Source: an archaeon (GTDB lineage Archaea > Thermoplasmatota > Thermoplasmata > JAJSAE01). Taken from it: a DNA stretch of 38,172 nucleotides. The notes beneath the pieces are model-generated. The model did not search any database. It saw nothing but the letters and a program-made list of their open reading frames with translations, and was not told the origin of the DNA. Below are positions 16,852-26,000 of this stretch, one piece after another. Location: the NCBI GenBank assembly GCA_024281315.1, contig JAJSAE010000087.1:1-38172 (forward strand), given 5' to 3'. Numbering within the stretch: the stretch's first letter is position 1; the number at the start of each line of letters is the position of its first letter. A program made the translations under genes and the position numbers.

Positions 16852-18213
16852 ATGGACATAGCGCCGTTCAGGGGCATTCACTACAACAAGGAAAAAGTGG
16901 ATATTCAGAGGGTTTTCTCCCCGCCTTACGATATAATCTCTCCCGAGGAGCAGGAGGAACTGTACAGAAGGGACCCGTACAATGTGGTCCGGCTTGTTCT
17001 GGAGAAGATACACGAGACGGATACGGAGGAGAACAACAGATACACACGGGCCTCCGCAACCTTCCGGAAATGGCTGGAAGAGGGGGTCCTCGTTCAGGAT
17101 AAGGAGCCTTCCATATACATTTATGAAGAGGAATACACAATCCACGGCCAGCACAGGAGAATGAGGGGCTTCATGACCAGAAGCCGCATCTACGATTACA
17201 AAGAAGGGGTTGTCCTGAGACACGAGCAGACCCTCAAAGGGCCCAAGATAGACCGCCTGAACCTCATGAGGGTCTGCGGCGCAAATTTCAGCCAGATATT
17301 CATGCTCTACCCGGATAAGGAGAAAAAAATAGATGCTATAATGGATTCCGAGGCGGATTCCCGGCCTCCCGACTTTGAGGTGCGGGATAAGAACGGAGAC
17401 TGGCACCGCATGTGGATACTCTCGGATAAGGGGAAAATACGGAAGATTGTGCAACTGATGAAACCCCTAAGCGTTTACATCGCGGACGGACATCACAGGT
17501 ACGAAACCTCCAGAAACTACAGGAACGAGATGAGGGAGAAATATCCGGACCATACGGGCGAGGAGGCCTTCAACTTCAATCTGGTGCAGTTTAACAACCT
17601 TTACAGCGAGGATATAACCATTCTGCCCACCTACCGGCTAATCTACGGCCTGAGGCAGGAAGATACGGCCCCTGAAAGCATCAAAAGGATGGCGGAGGAA
17701 GACTTTACATGGGAAACAGTGGAATTCTCGTCCGGCAATGCGAAAGATATGGGGCTAGAGGTTTCGGAAAGGCTGGCGGAGATGGATACAGAGGGGAAGA
17801 AAGCCTTTGCGCTCTATTTTTTATCGGACAGCGGAAAGTACCATCTCCTGACCCTGAAATCCCTGAAGATTGCCGATAGGATTTCACCCGACAAACACAG
17901 GAGTCTGAGGTATCTGGACGTCTCTCTCCTGCACGATGTTCTCATAAAACCGGTATTTGGCATAGACCAGAGCAACCTTGAGAAGCACATACACTACACC
18001 CCGTCCCCGGAGAACGCTATTTCTTCTGTAAGAGAGGGGAGATATCAGGCCTCCGCATTCCTCAACCCGACAAAACTGGTGGAATTGAAAGAGGTCTCAG
18101 AGGCCTTCCAGAACATGCCGCAGAAGTCCACATACTTCTATCCCAAGCAGATAACCGGTCTTGTTTTCAATAGAATAGGCCCTGAGGAGAGGGTCGAAAG
18201 ACTCGAAAATTAA
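16852..18213 (+). CDS. DUF1015 family protein in the serine operon
   Basis: This 453-residue protein of the DUF1015 family has the typical opening IAPFRGIHYNKEKV...VFSPPYDIISPEEQEELYRRDPYNVVRL, and a central VYIADGHHRYETSRNYRNE. The DGHHR motif recalls the ParB/Srx-fold proteins SbnI and SerK, archaeal SerK being a free-serine kinase. DUF1015 genes often follow serC and serA in anaerobes. No serB-like phosphatase is in this operon, so a phosphoserine/serine interconverting role is plausible but unproven. No signal peptide is present, so it is cytosolic. The start at ATG 16852 follows GAGGTG. It ends 11 bases before an IS remnant. Confidence 0.85.
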   Translation: MDIAPFRGIHYNKEKVDIQRVFSPPYDIISPEEQEELYRRDPYNVVRLVLEKIHETDTEENNRYTRASATFRKWLEEGVLVQDKEPSIYIYEEEYTIHGQHRRMRGFMTRSRIYDYKEGVVLRHEQTLKGPKIDRLNLMRVCGANFSQIFMLYPDKEKKIDAIMDSEADSRPPDFEVRDKNGDWHRMWILSDKGKIRKIVQLMKPLSVYIADGHHRYETSRNYRNEMREKYPDHTGEEAFNFNLVQFNNLYSEDITILPTYRLIYGLRQEDTAPESIKRMAEEDFTWETVEFSSGNAKDMGLEVSERLAEMDTEGKKAFALYFLSDSGKYHLLTLKSLKIADRISPDKHRSLRYLDVSLLHDVLIKPVFGIDQSNLEKHIHYTPSPENAISSVREGRYQASAFLNPTKLVELKEVSEAFQNMPQKSTYFYPKQITGLVFNRIGPEERVERLEN

Positions 18214-18217
18214 AAAT

Positions 18218-18224
18218 AGTCCAT
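18218..18224 (+). other. AGTCCAT flank, candidate target-site duplication (left)
   Basis: AGTCCAT lies directly outside the left IS tip and recurs directly outside the IS tip at 28129-28135 in the same orientation. One base further (T) also matches. See the cassette finding. Confidence 0.4.
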
Positions 18225-18558
18225 ACTGCTGTGTTGCACAAGTGAGAAGGGAGAGATGTACATATATCTCGATTTCATCGAAAAATGGAAAACTCGAAGA
18301 ACAAAACAAAGGAAAGAAAGGCAGGGTTATGGAAAAAGGTGGGCTGTTGAAGGTGTGTTCTCTTCTGTTAAGAGAATATTCGGAGAAAGCGTAAGGGCAC
18401 ACACCCAAATATCAGCATTTCAGGAGGTGAAAAGGAAGTTTCTGATATATAATATGCTGATGAATCTGTAAAAATCAGGTAAAATATTCCATAACAACGG
18501 AACAAGTTATGGAATCTTGATGGGGTTCCATAACTCAGAGCGAGTTAGGCAACACAGT
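18225..18558 (+). mobile_element. Internally deleted IS5-like element
   Basis: The 334-bp remnant has ACTGCTGTGTTGCACAAGT at the left and, inverted, AGTTAGGCAACACAGT at the right. The same tip appears at 38034 (GCTCTGTTGCATAAAT) and, inverted, at 28112-28128. Only the 3' end of the transposase remains. A stem TTCCATAAC/GTTATGGAA (18487-18514), with a third copy at 18526, lies behind the transposase and may act as its terminator. Family assignment to IS5 is inferred from tip sequence and transposase C-terminus. Confidence 0.7.
18256..18471 (+). pseudogene. Transposase C-terminal fragment (DDE, IS5-like)
   Basis: About 45 residues are recognisable as the C-terminal end of an IS5-family DDE transposase: YGKRWAVEGVFSSVKRIFGESVRAHTQISAFQEVKRKFLIYNMLMNL, with the W-E-FS-KR-GE pattern and final YN. 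The rest of the protein is missing. The first 25 residues of this ORF are charged and not confidently transposase. Confidence 0.75.
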
Positions 18559-18713
18559 GGATATTTCTCTTTGGTGTCCTGAATCACGGACCATGTGGAT
18601 TCTTCCGTGCCTGCGTCTGTTGTGTATTTCACAAGATTGTTTATGGTGGGCTCGCTGGTAGTCCAGGAGACAATGATAAAGATAAAGATTCTTATTTTTC
18701 TCCCCGCTTTCAC
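18507..18713 (-). pseudogene. Chimeric gene remnant: start region fused to an fn3-like fragment, cut by the IS
   Basis: From GTG 18713 (overlapping the upstream gene's TGA) the frame gives MKAGRKIRIFIFI, like a signal-peptide start. It jumps directly to IVSWTTSEPTINNLVKYTTDAGTEESTWSVIQDTK and then runs into IS sequence (CCLTRSELW). The middle part nearly duplicates residues of the 1658-aa protein (DNA 18571-18675 versus 24779-24885). It is a broken paralogue with an internal deletion and an IS-truncated 3' end. Confidence 0.65.
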
Positions 18714-19510
18714 TCTAACCCCCCCCTCCTTTTCCTCCTGAATATTGCAACAAGAATCACCGCAGAAGCAAGAACCGTTATGGTCATAGGAAGAATGATG
18801 GAATAGGGGCCTCTCTCACTCTTGATAGGATAATCGTAAAGCTCGGACATTATGTCGTATATGCTCTGGCTGCCAGAGTAATGTTCTGGAGCAAAAGATA
18901 TGCCAGATTCTGGAAATATGATGTATCTTTCCCATGAGAGAGCGTTAGAGTCCACATCACAATACTCTATCTGAAAAGACTGTGGATATGTTCCATGGAA
19001 GTATGTGGTGAAATCCATTGCAATCTCAAATACATAGGTGCTGTTTCTATAAGTAGAAGATGCGCGAATGCTTCCATCGTAAATAAGTTCATATGGCCAT
19101 ACTCCAGGTCTTGCCTCCATCCCCGCAGATGCACTGCCATTTCTTGAGATAATGAATATATCGTGGAAGTAACCCGGATAGTTCGTGGCGTTTGTATTCA
19201 GAAAGATAGCTATAAAATCCATCCCATTATCATCGTCATCGTTGATTATAAACAGGATATAAATCCATCTAGTATCATATTTTACACAGGTGGCCATAGA
19301 GAGGTTCCCGTCTTCTCTGATGTTGTACGATTGATTACTATGATAGTAGTATGGTTTCGCATCCGACCACTCGCCGGCAGATAATTTTCCGTCAATTATA
19401 GGAATAACACTGGTATGATAGGCCGTAAAAGGTCCACTGCCAGATATTGCAGGGAGCGGGGCAAGAATTAGGGATAGAATTACAAAAACATAGACTAAAA
19501 GATGTCTTAT
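18710..19510 (-). CDS. Membrane-anchored secreted beta-domain protein with apparent AUA start
   Basis: The ORF track begins at an internal ATG (19297), but the frame stays open upstream and supplies IRHLLVYVFVILSLILAPLPAISG, a signal peptide, then IIDGKLSAGEWSDA, a CBM9/DOMON-like opening. The C-terminus has a helix (IILPMTITVLASAVILVAIF) and RRKRR, so the protein is anchored outside the cell. No ATG, GTG or TTG precedes the signal peptide except a GTG separated by an in-frame TAG. The best site is ATA at 19508-19510, three bases after GGGGTGAT, the spacing seen at other genes here. It overlaps the clostripain stop. Total is about 266 residues; function unknown. Confidence 0.65.
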   Translation of the reverse strand: MRHLLVYVFVILSLILAPLPAISGSGPFTAYHTSVIPIIDGKLSAGEWSDAKPYYYHSNQSYNIREDGNLSMATCVKYDTRWIYILFIINDDDDNGMDFIAIFLNTNATNYPGYFHDIFIISRNGSASAGMEARPGVWPYELIYDGSIRASSTYRNSTYVFEIAMDFTTYFHGTYPQSFQIEYCDVDSNALSWERYIIFPESGISFAPEHYSGSQSIYDIMSELYDYPIKSERGPYSIILPMTITVLASAVILVAIFRRKRRGGLE

Positions 19511-21507
19511 TGTATCACCCCCTTGCTATAGCACAATCTCAGAAATTCATCCCAGTGTGTGTTCGTTGAAAAATCCAGATTCTCGTATGAATTGCTGTAA
19601 TAAGCAGAGTTGGGGAAGTAGATTGATAGGCCATGCGAGTCAGGATGGTCGCTTAAATGCTGTTCTTCAATGGTCTGATCCTCTACTATCATCTTGAGTT
19701 GCATCGCCTTATCCTTGATGGATTCGCTTGGTTCGCTAGTATCTGGATCTAAGAATCTTTGAATCAACTCTGCGAAATCGTAGAGATCGTATTTATCAAC
19801 GGCAGCCGGATTATCCTCAGTAGTATACCAATCAAAGAATTCTGTATTTGCTCTGGCATTTGCAATCTCCGTTTTAATCGTTTCCCCATCGCTACTATTT
19901 AAACCATTAATCAAAGCAAGAGCGAAATTATTTATGGCCGAACTTAATCCATCATCCACTCGCAAGGCAGAAAGAGTGACTGTTTGATTTTTACCGCCAC
20001 CATTGTCATATGAAGTTACATAACTAGTTATCAAACTAGGTACAACAAATCTCTCAACATCCATTTGACTATTAACAGTAAGATTTGATAATATATAATT
20101 GTAAGGCCAACCAGTCCACGGTATCAACTCCTCTGAACCAATAATTATATCCGCAGTACCTCGGATCTGGTATCCGACCTCAACCATTTGCATCATGCAG
20201 GCGTCAAATCCTATAATATCTAACTTCTCCCCGATGTTAGTTTTTATTCTGTTCATTGCTTGTTTGAGTTCCGCCATTGTAAGATGATCATTATCAGATG
20301 TCTCATCCCAGCATATGCCATCCCATCCCCCACCATGATCCCATAAAATCAAAGCATAAGTATTTGCCGTAGGATAGTTTGTAGTCGCCCAATCTACAAA
20401 ATCGACCAATGAGTTTGAATTTCCCATATCTACTTCGCCAAGGTCTTGGACAAGTTGCGAATTTATAATATTCGGGTCGTTGTCCTTAGTCACATAATAT
20501 CTTCGGGTTCCAACCCAATTTCCGTTTGAACTGTCATAATCGGGATTTCTATCTAACTGCACCACAATGTTTATCAGAGTGCTTGAGCCAACCTCTTCTA
20601 TTTCATTTAAGTTATTTATTGCAGCTTTTTCCAAATTGTTATCTCCATCCATATAAACCATAAACAGCCATTCTTTTTCATAAACTATGGGATTTCTTCC
20701 TTCTTGAATCTCATCGCCGTCCCACAACTTGTCCATATCCGTATCCACCTCCAGCGGGTTGGTCCCGTACAAATTTGCTTCATCCTTATCCGTCAGGCCG
20801 TCCCAGTCCGTATCATAGTAATTCGGGTTCGTTCTGAGCGCCTTCTCCTGAGCGTCGTTGAGGCCATCCCCGTCGGAATCGTAAATATCACGCAGAGGCG
20901 AAACTTGAAAACGCTCGTAAGAGTCATCCGTATCCCCGTCTCCGTTAAGGTCAACATACACCTTCCACCCGTAATCCTCCTCACCGTCGCACATTCCGTC
21001 ACCGTCCGTGTCGTGCATGGCCCTGAACCCGTGCTCCGCACTCATATAAACTTCTCCGGTGGTCTTTGTCAGAACTATAAGGTATTGATATGTAGTTTCA
21101 GGAGTCAGGCCTGTCAGAAGAAGAATATAACTTCCATCATCCTGCACCTGCAAAACCTCCGAGTTTGCAGTCGTGTATGAATCTCCGGCCACACGGTAAT
21201 ACACCCGCAGTTCGGCCACATCCGCCGGATTCACACCCTCTCCGAGACTGAAGGTTATTATCTCCCCGGCCGGGTTCCAGTGCTGCTTCTGCTGAATATT
21301 GCTGAAGATATCCTCGGCGAGAGTGCCGTACTGACTCATCAAGAAAGTATTCACGGCTGTCTGGACATAACCGTCAGAGGTATCGAGATAGTACATCCTA
21401 TAAGTATATGGGTCGTTGAGAAGGGCCTGCATGACAGGGTTTTTCATTATACTCAGATAAAGAGCATATCTCTCAAGGATTCCTGCCTCGCACTTAATGA
21501 CTGTCAT
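19507..21507 (-). CDS. Clostripain-family (C11) cysteine peptidase with TSP3 calcium repeats
   Basis: This 666-residue protein has an fn3-like segment (about 90-160, TGLTPETTYQYLIVL) and thrombospondin type-3 calcium repeats (about 168-275: DTDGDGMCDGEEDYGW, DSDGDGLNDAQEKA, DTDWDGLTDKDEANLYGTNP). A C11 peptidase domain follows, with catalytic His in LILWDHGGGWDG (about 391) and Cys in IIGFDACMMQM (about 436). C11 enzymes usually cleave after Arg/Lys. No signal peptide is present: an in-frame TGA lies 18 bases before the ATG, while AAAGGAG marks the start. That is odd for a calcium-repeat protein, so it may have lost its N-terminus. The catalytic half is visibly AT-richer than the TSP3 half. 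It overlaps the FG-GAP gene by 14 bases. Confidence 0.88.
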   Translation of the reverse strand: MTVIKCEAGILERYALYLSIMKNPVMQALLNDPYTYRMYYLDTSDGYVQTAVNTFLMSQYGTLAEDIFSNIQQKQHWNPAGEIITFSLGEGVNPADVAELRVYYRVAGDSYTTANSEVLQVQDDGSYILLLTGLTPETTYQYLIVLTKTTGEVYMSAEHGFRAMHDTDGDGMCDGEEDYGWKVYVDLNGDGDTDDSYERFQVSPLRDIYDSDGDGLNDAQEKALRTNPNYYDTDWDGLTDKDEANLYGTNPLEVDTDMDKLWDGDEIQEGRNPIVYEKEWLFMVYMDGDNNLEKAAINNLNEIEEVGSSTLINIVVQLDRNPDYDSSNGNWVGTRRYYVTKDNDPNIINSQLVQDLGEVDMGNSNSLVDFVDWATTNYPTANTYALILWDHGGGWDGICWDETSDNDHLTMAELKQAMNRIKTNIGEKLDIIGFDACMMQMVEVGYQIRGTADIIIGSEELIPWTGWPYNYILSNLTVNSQMDVERFVVPSLITSYVTSYDNGGGKNQTVTLSALRVDDGLSSAINNFALALINGLNSSDGETIKTEIANARANTEFFDWYTTEDNPAAVDKYDLYDFAELIQRFLDPDTSEPSESIKDKAMQLKMIVEDQTIEEQHLSDHPDSHGLSIYFPNSAYYSNSYENLDFSTNTHWDEFLRLCYSKGVIQ

Positions 21508-23002
21508 TTCCTTTTCTCCTTTTCAGCCACGTAACAATAACCACCGCTACAATTGAGCCCGCCAACGCGCCGACCAAGACAACTTGCCAATTTACTTGAT
21601 TTGGAGTGCTAGTTATTGGTGGAGTTCCAGAATCTATTATGACTATTCGGCCCGCAGGGTCAGTGGTTATGAGTTCATCGAAACCGTCCATGTCTGTATC
21701 GTTATGAAGGAGTGGAGGGGTGGCGTAAGCATAGCCTCCGTTCCATGAATCCCACAACTTTACATCCCATTTTTTCTCCCCCCTGCTTGAAAAACAGAGA
21801 AGGCCTCTCTCATCCGTTAACAGAATTTCATCGCTGCCATCATTGTCAATATCAAAAACAGATATTGTAAAACGAGCCGTTTCTGATGGAGTGCTATTTT
21901 CCCCATAAATATTTGTAGATAGTTTCTTAGAACCATCATGACTCAACACACTAATTTTTTCTCCCATATTTACAAAAATACTATCGCTCGATACTGCAAC
22001 CCCAACCCCTGCGGGGCTTATCAGTTTGTTCTCCCAGAGTGTTTTGCCAGAAGAGAGATCAATGGAAACAAGAGCAGAGGGCTGTTTCTTAATAATATAT
22101 GCTCTGTGAAATGAGGAATCTGAAAACATTCTATAAAATCTAGCTGAAAACAGATCTTTCTCTCGCTCAAGATTTTCTACCCATAGTGACTTAAAGGAAT
22201 TCCCATCAAAAGAAACTTTTATAGCTGTGAAATAGGCATTGTAGACTCTGAAATAATCGGTATAACTCTTCTGAGGATATGAAAAATTCCATAGTGTAAA
22301 GACAACCTCGTTGTCATGAGCAATTATTTCCGATACGCCTCTGAAGCGATAATTATCCAAATCGTATCTCGAGAGAGTGGTCCCATTAGAATCTAAGAGA
22401 TAAAGATTATCGGCACCTACTAAAATTTCATTTTTCCCATCCTTATTGATATCATATATCTCAATAGCATCCTGAGTTATTGCCCCTGGGAATGTTCTAT
22501 TCCATAGTTCTTTGCCGTCACCGCTGAAGGCATAAAGGACTGCCTCAGGGTGCTCAATAACAATAGGAGAATCAATGGAAGTCAGAGCAGGAGAAATGGA
22601 AAAAAGCACATCCGCAATCCCATCGCCGTCAAGGTCTCCAAGCGCAATTGATGTTATCTTAAGGGCGTGTAGCGAGGTCCAATTACCTCCTCTGGGGTCT
22701 TTTAAAAACCATATAGGATGAAGAGTATTATTGTATACAAATAATGTATTATCTACCAGCGAGACTCCAATAATCTCAGGAATTCCATCTCCAGTTACAT
22801 CTCCGGCCAAGAGGCTCATGGCAAAAGATGATTCATTTGTTCTGTGTTCGATAGCAGGGTATGTTATATTTCCAATGCCACTACTATAATTCGTTTTTTC
22901 AATGTTCTCAAGGTATGTTTCAGATGCACTGACCAACGGGAGAATCTGGAAGACTAAAGCGAACACCAATATAATGCATATCACCTTTCTCAATCGTATC
23001 AC
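21494..23002 (-). CDS. FG-GAP/integrin-type beta-propeller protein, membrane anchored
   Basis: This 502-residue protein has a signal peptide (MIRLRKVICIILVFALVFQILPLVSA) and repeats of the calcium-binding FG-GAP/VCBS type: AGDVTGDGIPEIIG, GDLDGDGIADVLF, YDINKDGKNEILVG, FDIDNDGSDEILLT, NDTDMDGFDELITT. It ends in a C-terminal helix (VVLVGALAGSIVAVVIVTWL) and KRRKG, so it is an extracellular propeller tethered by its C-terminus. The GTG start overlaps the upstream TGA; TTG 22993, four bases after GGGGTGAT, is an equally good start. Its function is unknown; binding or adhesion is typical of the fold. The gene is AT-rich relative to the window. Confidence 0.82.
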   Translation of the reverse strand: MIRLRKVICIILVFALVFQILPLVSASETYLENIEKTNYSSGIGNITYPAIEHRTNESSFAMSLLAGDVTGDGIPEIIGVSLVDNTLFVYNNTLHPIWFLKDPRGGNWTSLHALKITSIALGDLDGDGIADVLFSISPALTSIDSPIVIEHPEAVLYAFSGDGKELWNRTFPGAITQDAIEIYDINKDGKNEILVGADNLYLLDSNGTTLSRYDLDNYRFRGVSEIIAHDNEVVFTLWNFSYPQKSYTDYFRVYNAYFTAIKVSFDGNSFKSLWVENLEREKDLFSARFYRMFSDSSFHRAYIIKKQPSALVSIDLSSGKTLWENKLISPAGVGVAVSSDSIFVNMGEKISVLSHDGSKKLSTNIYGENSTPSETARFTISVFDIDNDGSDEILLTDERGLLCFSSRGEKKWDVKLWDSWNGGYAYATPPLLHNDTDMDGFDELITTDPAGRIVIIDSGTPPITSTPNQVNWQVVLVGALAGSIVAVVIVTWLKRRKGNDSH

Positions 23003-26000
23003 CCCATATATATCCCTCTTACAAAAGATGGAGCCATTGGGGATGCCTCAGATCGGTGCCCCTTCTCACTGACATAGAAAATGCTCTCAAGAATACTCAA
23101 CCCAAATGTAGCTGTGTCATAAACCCCACTCAATATCTCGTTTATGACATCAAAGGCAGGTATCATCCATTTCAATGGGCAGGGATCAGGCAAATATAAA
23201 GGCGTGGAGCAGTCAGAACTGTTGACGAGTTCCGAGCCATAGTTCGAAATTGCCTCACCTACATCTTGTCCGTTTTGAATCAATTTATTCGCGATGGCCT
23301 TGTAGTTTATATCTGCTTGTAATACTGAAAACTCACTACCATACCCTACTGTTAGACCGATTCTACTGAATTTTACTCCATGTCCCTGTTCAAAATCGAA
23401 GGCAAGTATATGGAGAGTTTCGCTTGAATACGGTTTATCTTCATTTATGCCATATTCCGTCCTAATCGGCACTGTTCCCGTTTCAAAACTGATGCTCCCA
23501 ACAGACGGCTGCCCAGAATTTTTAAGGTCTGAAAATTCCAATAGATTGGTTCCTATCATGGAATCAACTCCCAGAACAAGATAGGTTGTAATCCATCCAT
23601 CTTTCCCGTCAATTGTCTCTCCGAGAATGTCGGCTCCGTCGAAATACAAGCCCACCGATATTGAAATAGAAGGCAATTTATCACATATTAACTCTGTCGT
23701 TAAGTCTGCTGTCGCTTTAACATAATATAAACTCTTCCATTCTCTTTCATCTATGAATGGATTGGAGCCCACTAACAACTCATAGCCATTCCTATAACCA
23801 TCACCATCCGTATCATTTAAAATCGGACTTGTTACCATTTTTGTATCCGGTAAATACTCTGAATGGCCATCGTCAAAAGCCCATAATCTATCTGGATGCC
23901 CATCACCATCGAAGTCGTGAGATGCATTGTATACAAGATCCGACAACTGTTGTGCTGTGATGTGCCCATCGTTAAAAGCCGTAACAAGCCGTTCATTTAT
24001 TTTTCCATCCATCAGTGAAATAAGCCTAGAAACAGAGAATATTTCCGCACTCTCATTTACGAGACTGTCATTGTTAAAGTCAATCCAGACATAACCGCCT
24101 GCATCCCGTGGTTGAATCTCCATATAATCAGAAATCCCATCACCGTCGGAATCATCTATAAACGGATTCGTTCCATATAAATATTCTAAATTATCGCTAA
24201 GCATATCCCCATCGCTATCACTTGAAAGAGGATTGGAAGTAAGGAAAATATTTACATTATTGATGGAAGAAAGCCAACCCTTAATTTCAAGGCTATCATT
24301 TAGTTTGTCCCCGTCACTGTCCCATACACATGCGTTTGTCCCGTAGCCGCCGTTTCCGCTTGAGGCATCCCCGATCTCCCCTTTAGCCTCTCCGACATCA
24401 TAGACCTCGTCCTGATCAAGGTCATACCAGCCGTCCATAAGGCCGTCTTTATCTGTGTCAAACTTAAATGGGTCGGTTCCGGCCGCCTTTTCCTCTTTAT
24501 CCGTGAGACCGTCTATGACATCGCTGTTGGCCGATTTGCGGAGTGAGACCACATGATAGGTTTCCTCAGATCCTCCTTCCACTGTTGCCGTGACATACCA
24601 TCCGTAATCTTCCTCCGCATCATGGAGGCCGTCGCCATCAAGGTCAGGGAGGGCCGTGAAATGCTTTGTCGGTCCCACAAGGGTTTTGGATTTGTCAGAA
24701 AGCGTGGAGTGAACGCGGTATGTGTAGTCTTTCGAGGTCGTAAACTCGATTAACACATAATGCGACCTCACCGAGTCCTTGGTGTCCTGAATCACGGACC
24801 ATGTGGATTCAGCCGTGTCTGCGTTTGTCGTGTACTTCACAAGATTGTTTATGGTGGGCTCAGATGTGGTCCAGGAGACAATTGTTCCCTCTATGATATT
24901 TCCGTTATCGTCAATCTCGTAGTAATCACTGGCCTCAATCCGTGAGAAGAAAGCATCCGTTGTGAAGGTCGATGGAGAACTGATGACTATGAGGTCCGTA
25001 TCGCTGGAAGGATTATTTCTGCTCCTCACATAATAGTCGTAGATCGTGGAAGGCTGTAAGCCGGTTATCGTTACAGTGTGTTCGGTTGTGAAGCCCCAGA
25101 TTGTTACGGCCGTCCATTCGGTATCCCACGGGAGTTTGTAATAGACCTCCGTATCCATTGCGGTATCGGTGTGCCAGATGAACTCCGCCTCCTTGAATGT
25201 CGGGCTAACGGTCAAATCATTTATCGTGTTCGGCGTGGAAAAAGTACCGCTTGCCTGAGACTCCTCGGAATAAGCGGGATTCTCCGAAGAGGCGATGTAC
25301 TCATAAGAGGTATCGGGTTTCAAGCCAGAAATTTTAATGTGGTGGCTGGTTCTCATCTCAGCACCGGTATCAGTGATAATCTCTGTCCATGGACTGGTTC
25401 CGGATTCCCGATACTGAAGGATTGAACTGGCGGCATTGTTTGTTCCCCATTCAATAACGGCGCTGGAAAAGCCGCCGTTGGTTGTTGCTGTGACTGTGGG
25501 GCCGAAAGTGAGTTGAAGCACATGAGATTCTGTTGTTGCAGAAGATGTATATGTATCTGAATATGTTATTCCCCCCGAAGTCTCTCCGGCATATATTGTA
25601 AAACTGTATGTGGTATCTGGAGTCAGGCCGCTAAACTCGACATAATAGGAACCGGCCTGATAATCGTATGAAATTGTCTGGCCGTTCAGTGTGGCTGAAG
25701 AAACGAAGGTAGGATCGTCGATTATGTTCGGCCAATCTACATCCCAGCTAATACTTATGGAACTCTCAGCAGGCACTACCAGAACGGCAGATATCTCTGG
25801 CCTAGGCCGTGGTGTACTTGGTGGTGAAGGCTGAGAAGGAGGCGGAGGTGGAGACGGAAGAGGGGGTGGAAGCTCTATGGGCTTTCCCCAGCCCGGGGGA
25901 CTAATAGGAGGCACGAAAGGAGGTTCTCCCGGAGGCCCTCCCGGTTGCAATACGAGGATTTCGTTCACCCCTCCCAAATACTCCTGTGCGGTATCCGCAA

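Noticed and set aside
18481-18534. TTCCATAAC inverted/direct repeats as a separate mobile element
   Set aside because: They lie inside the IS remnant behind the transposase fragment and are better seen as its own terminator-like structure.
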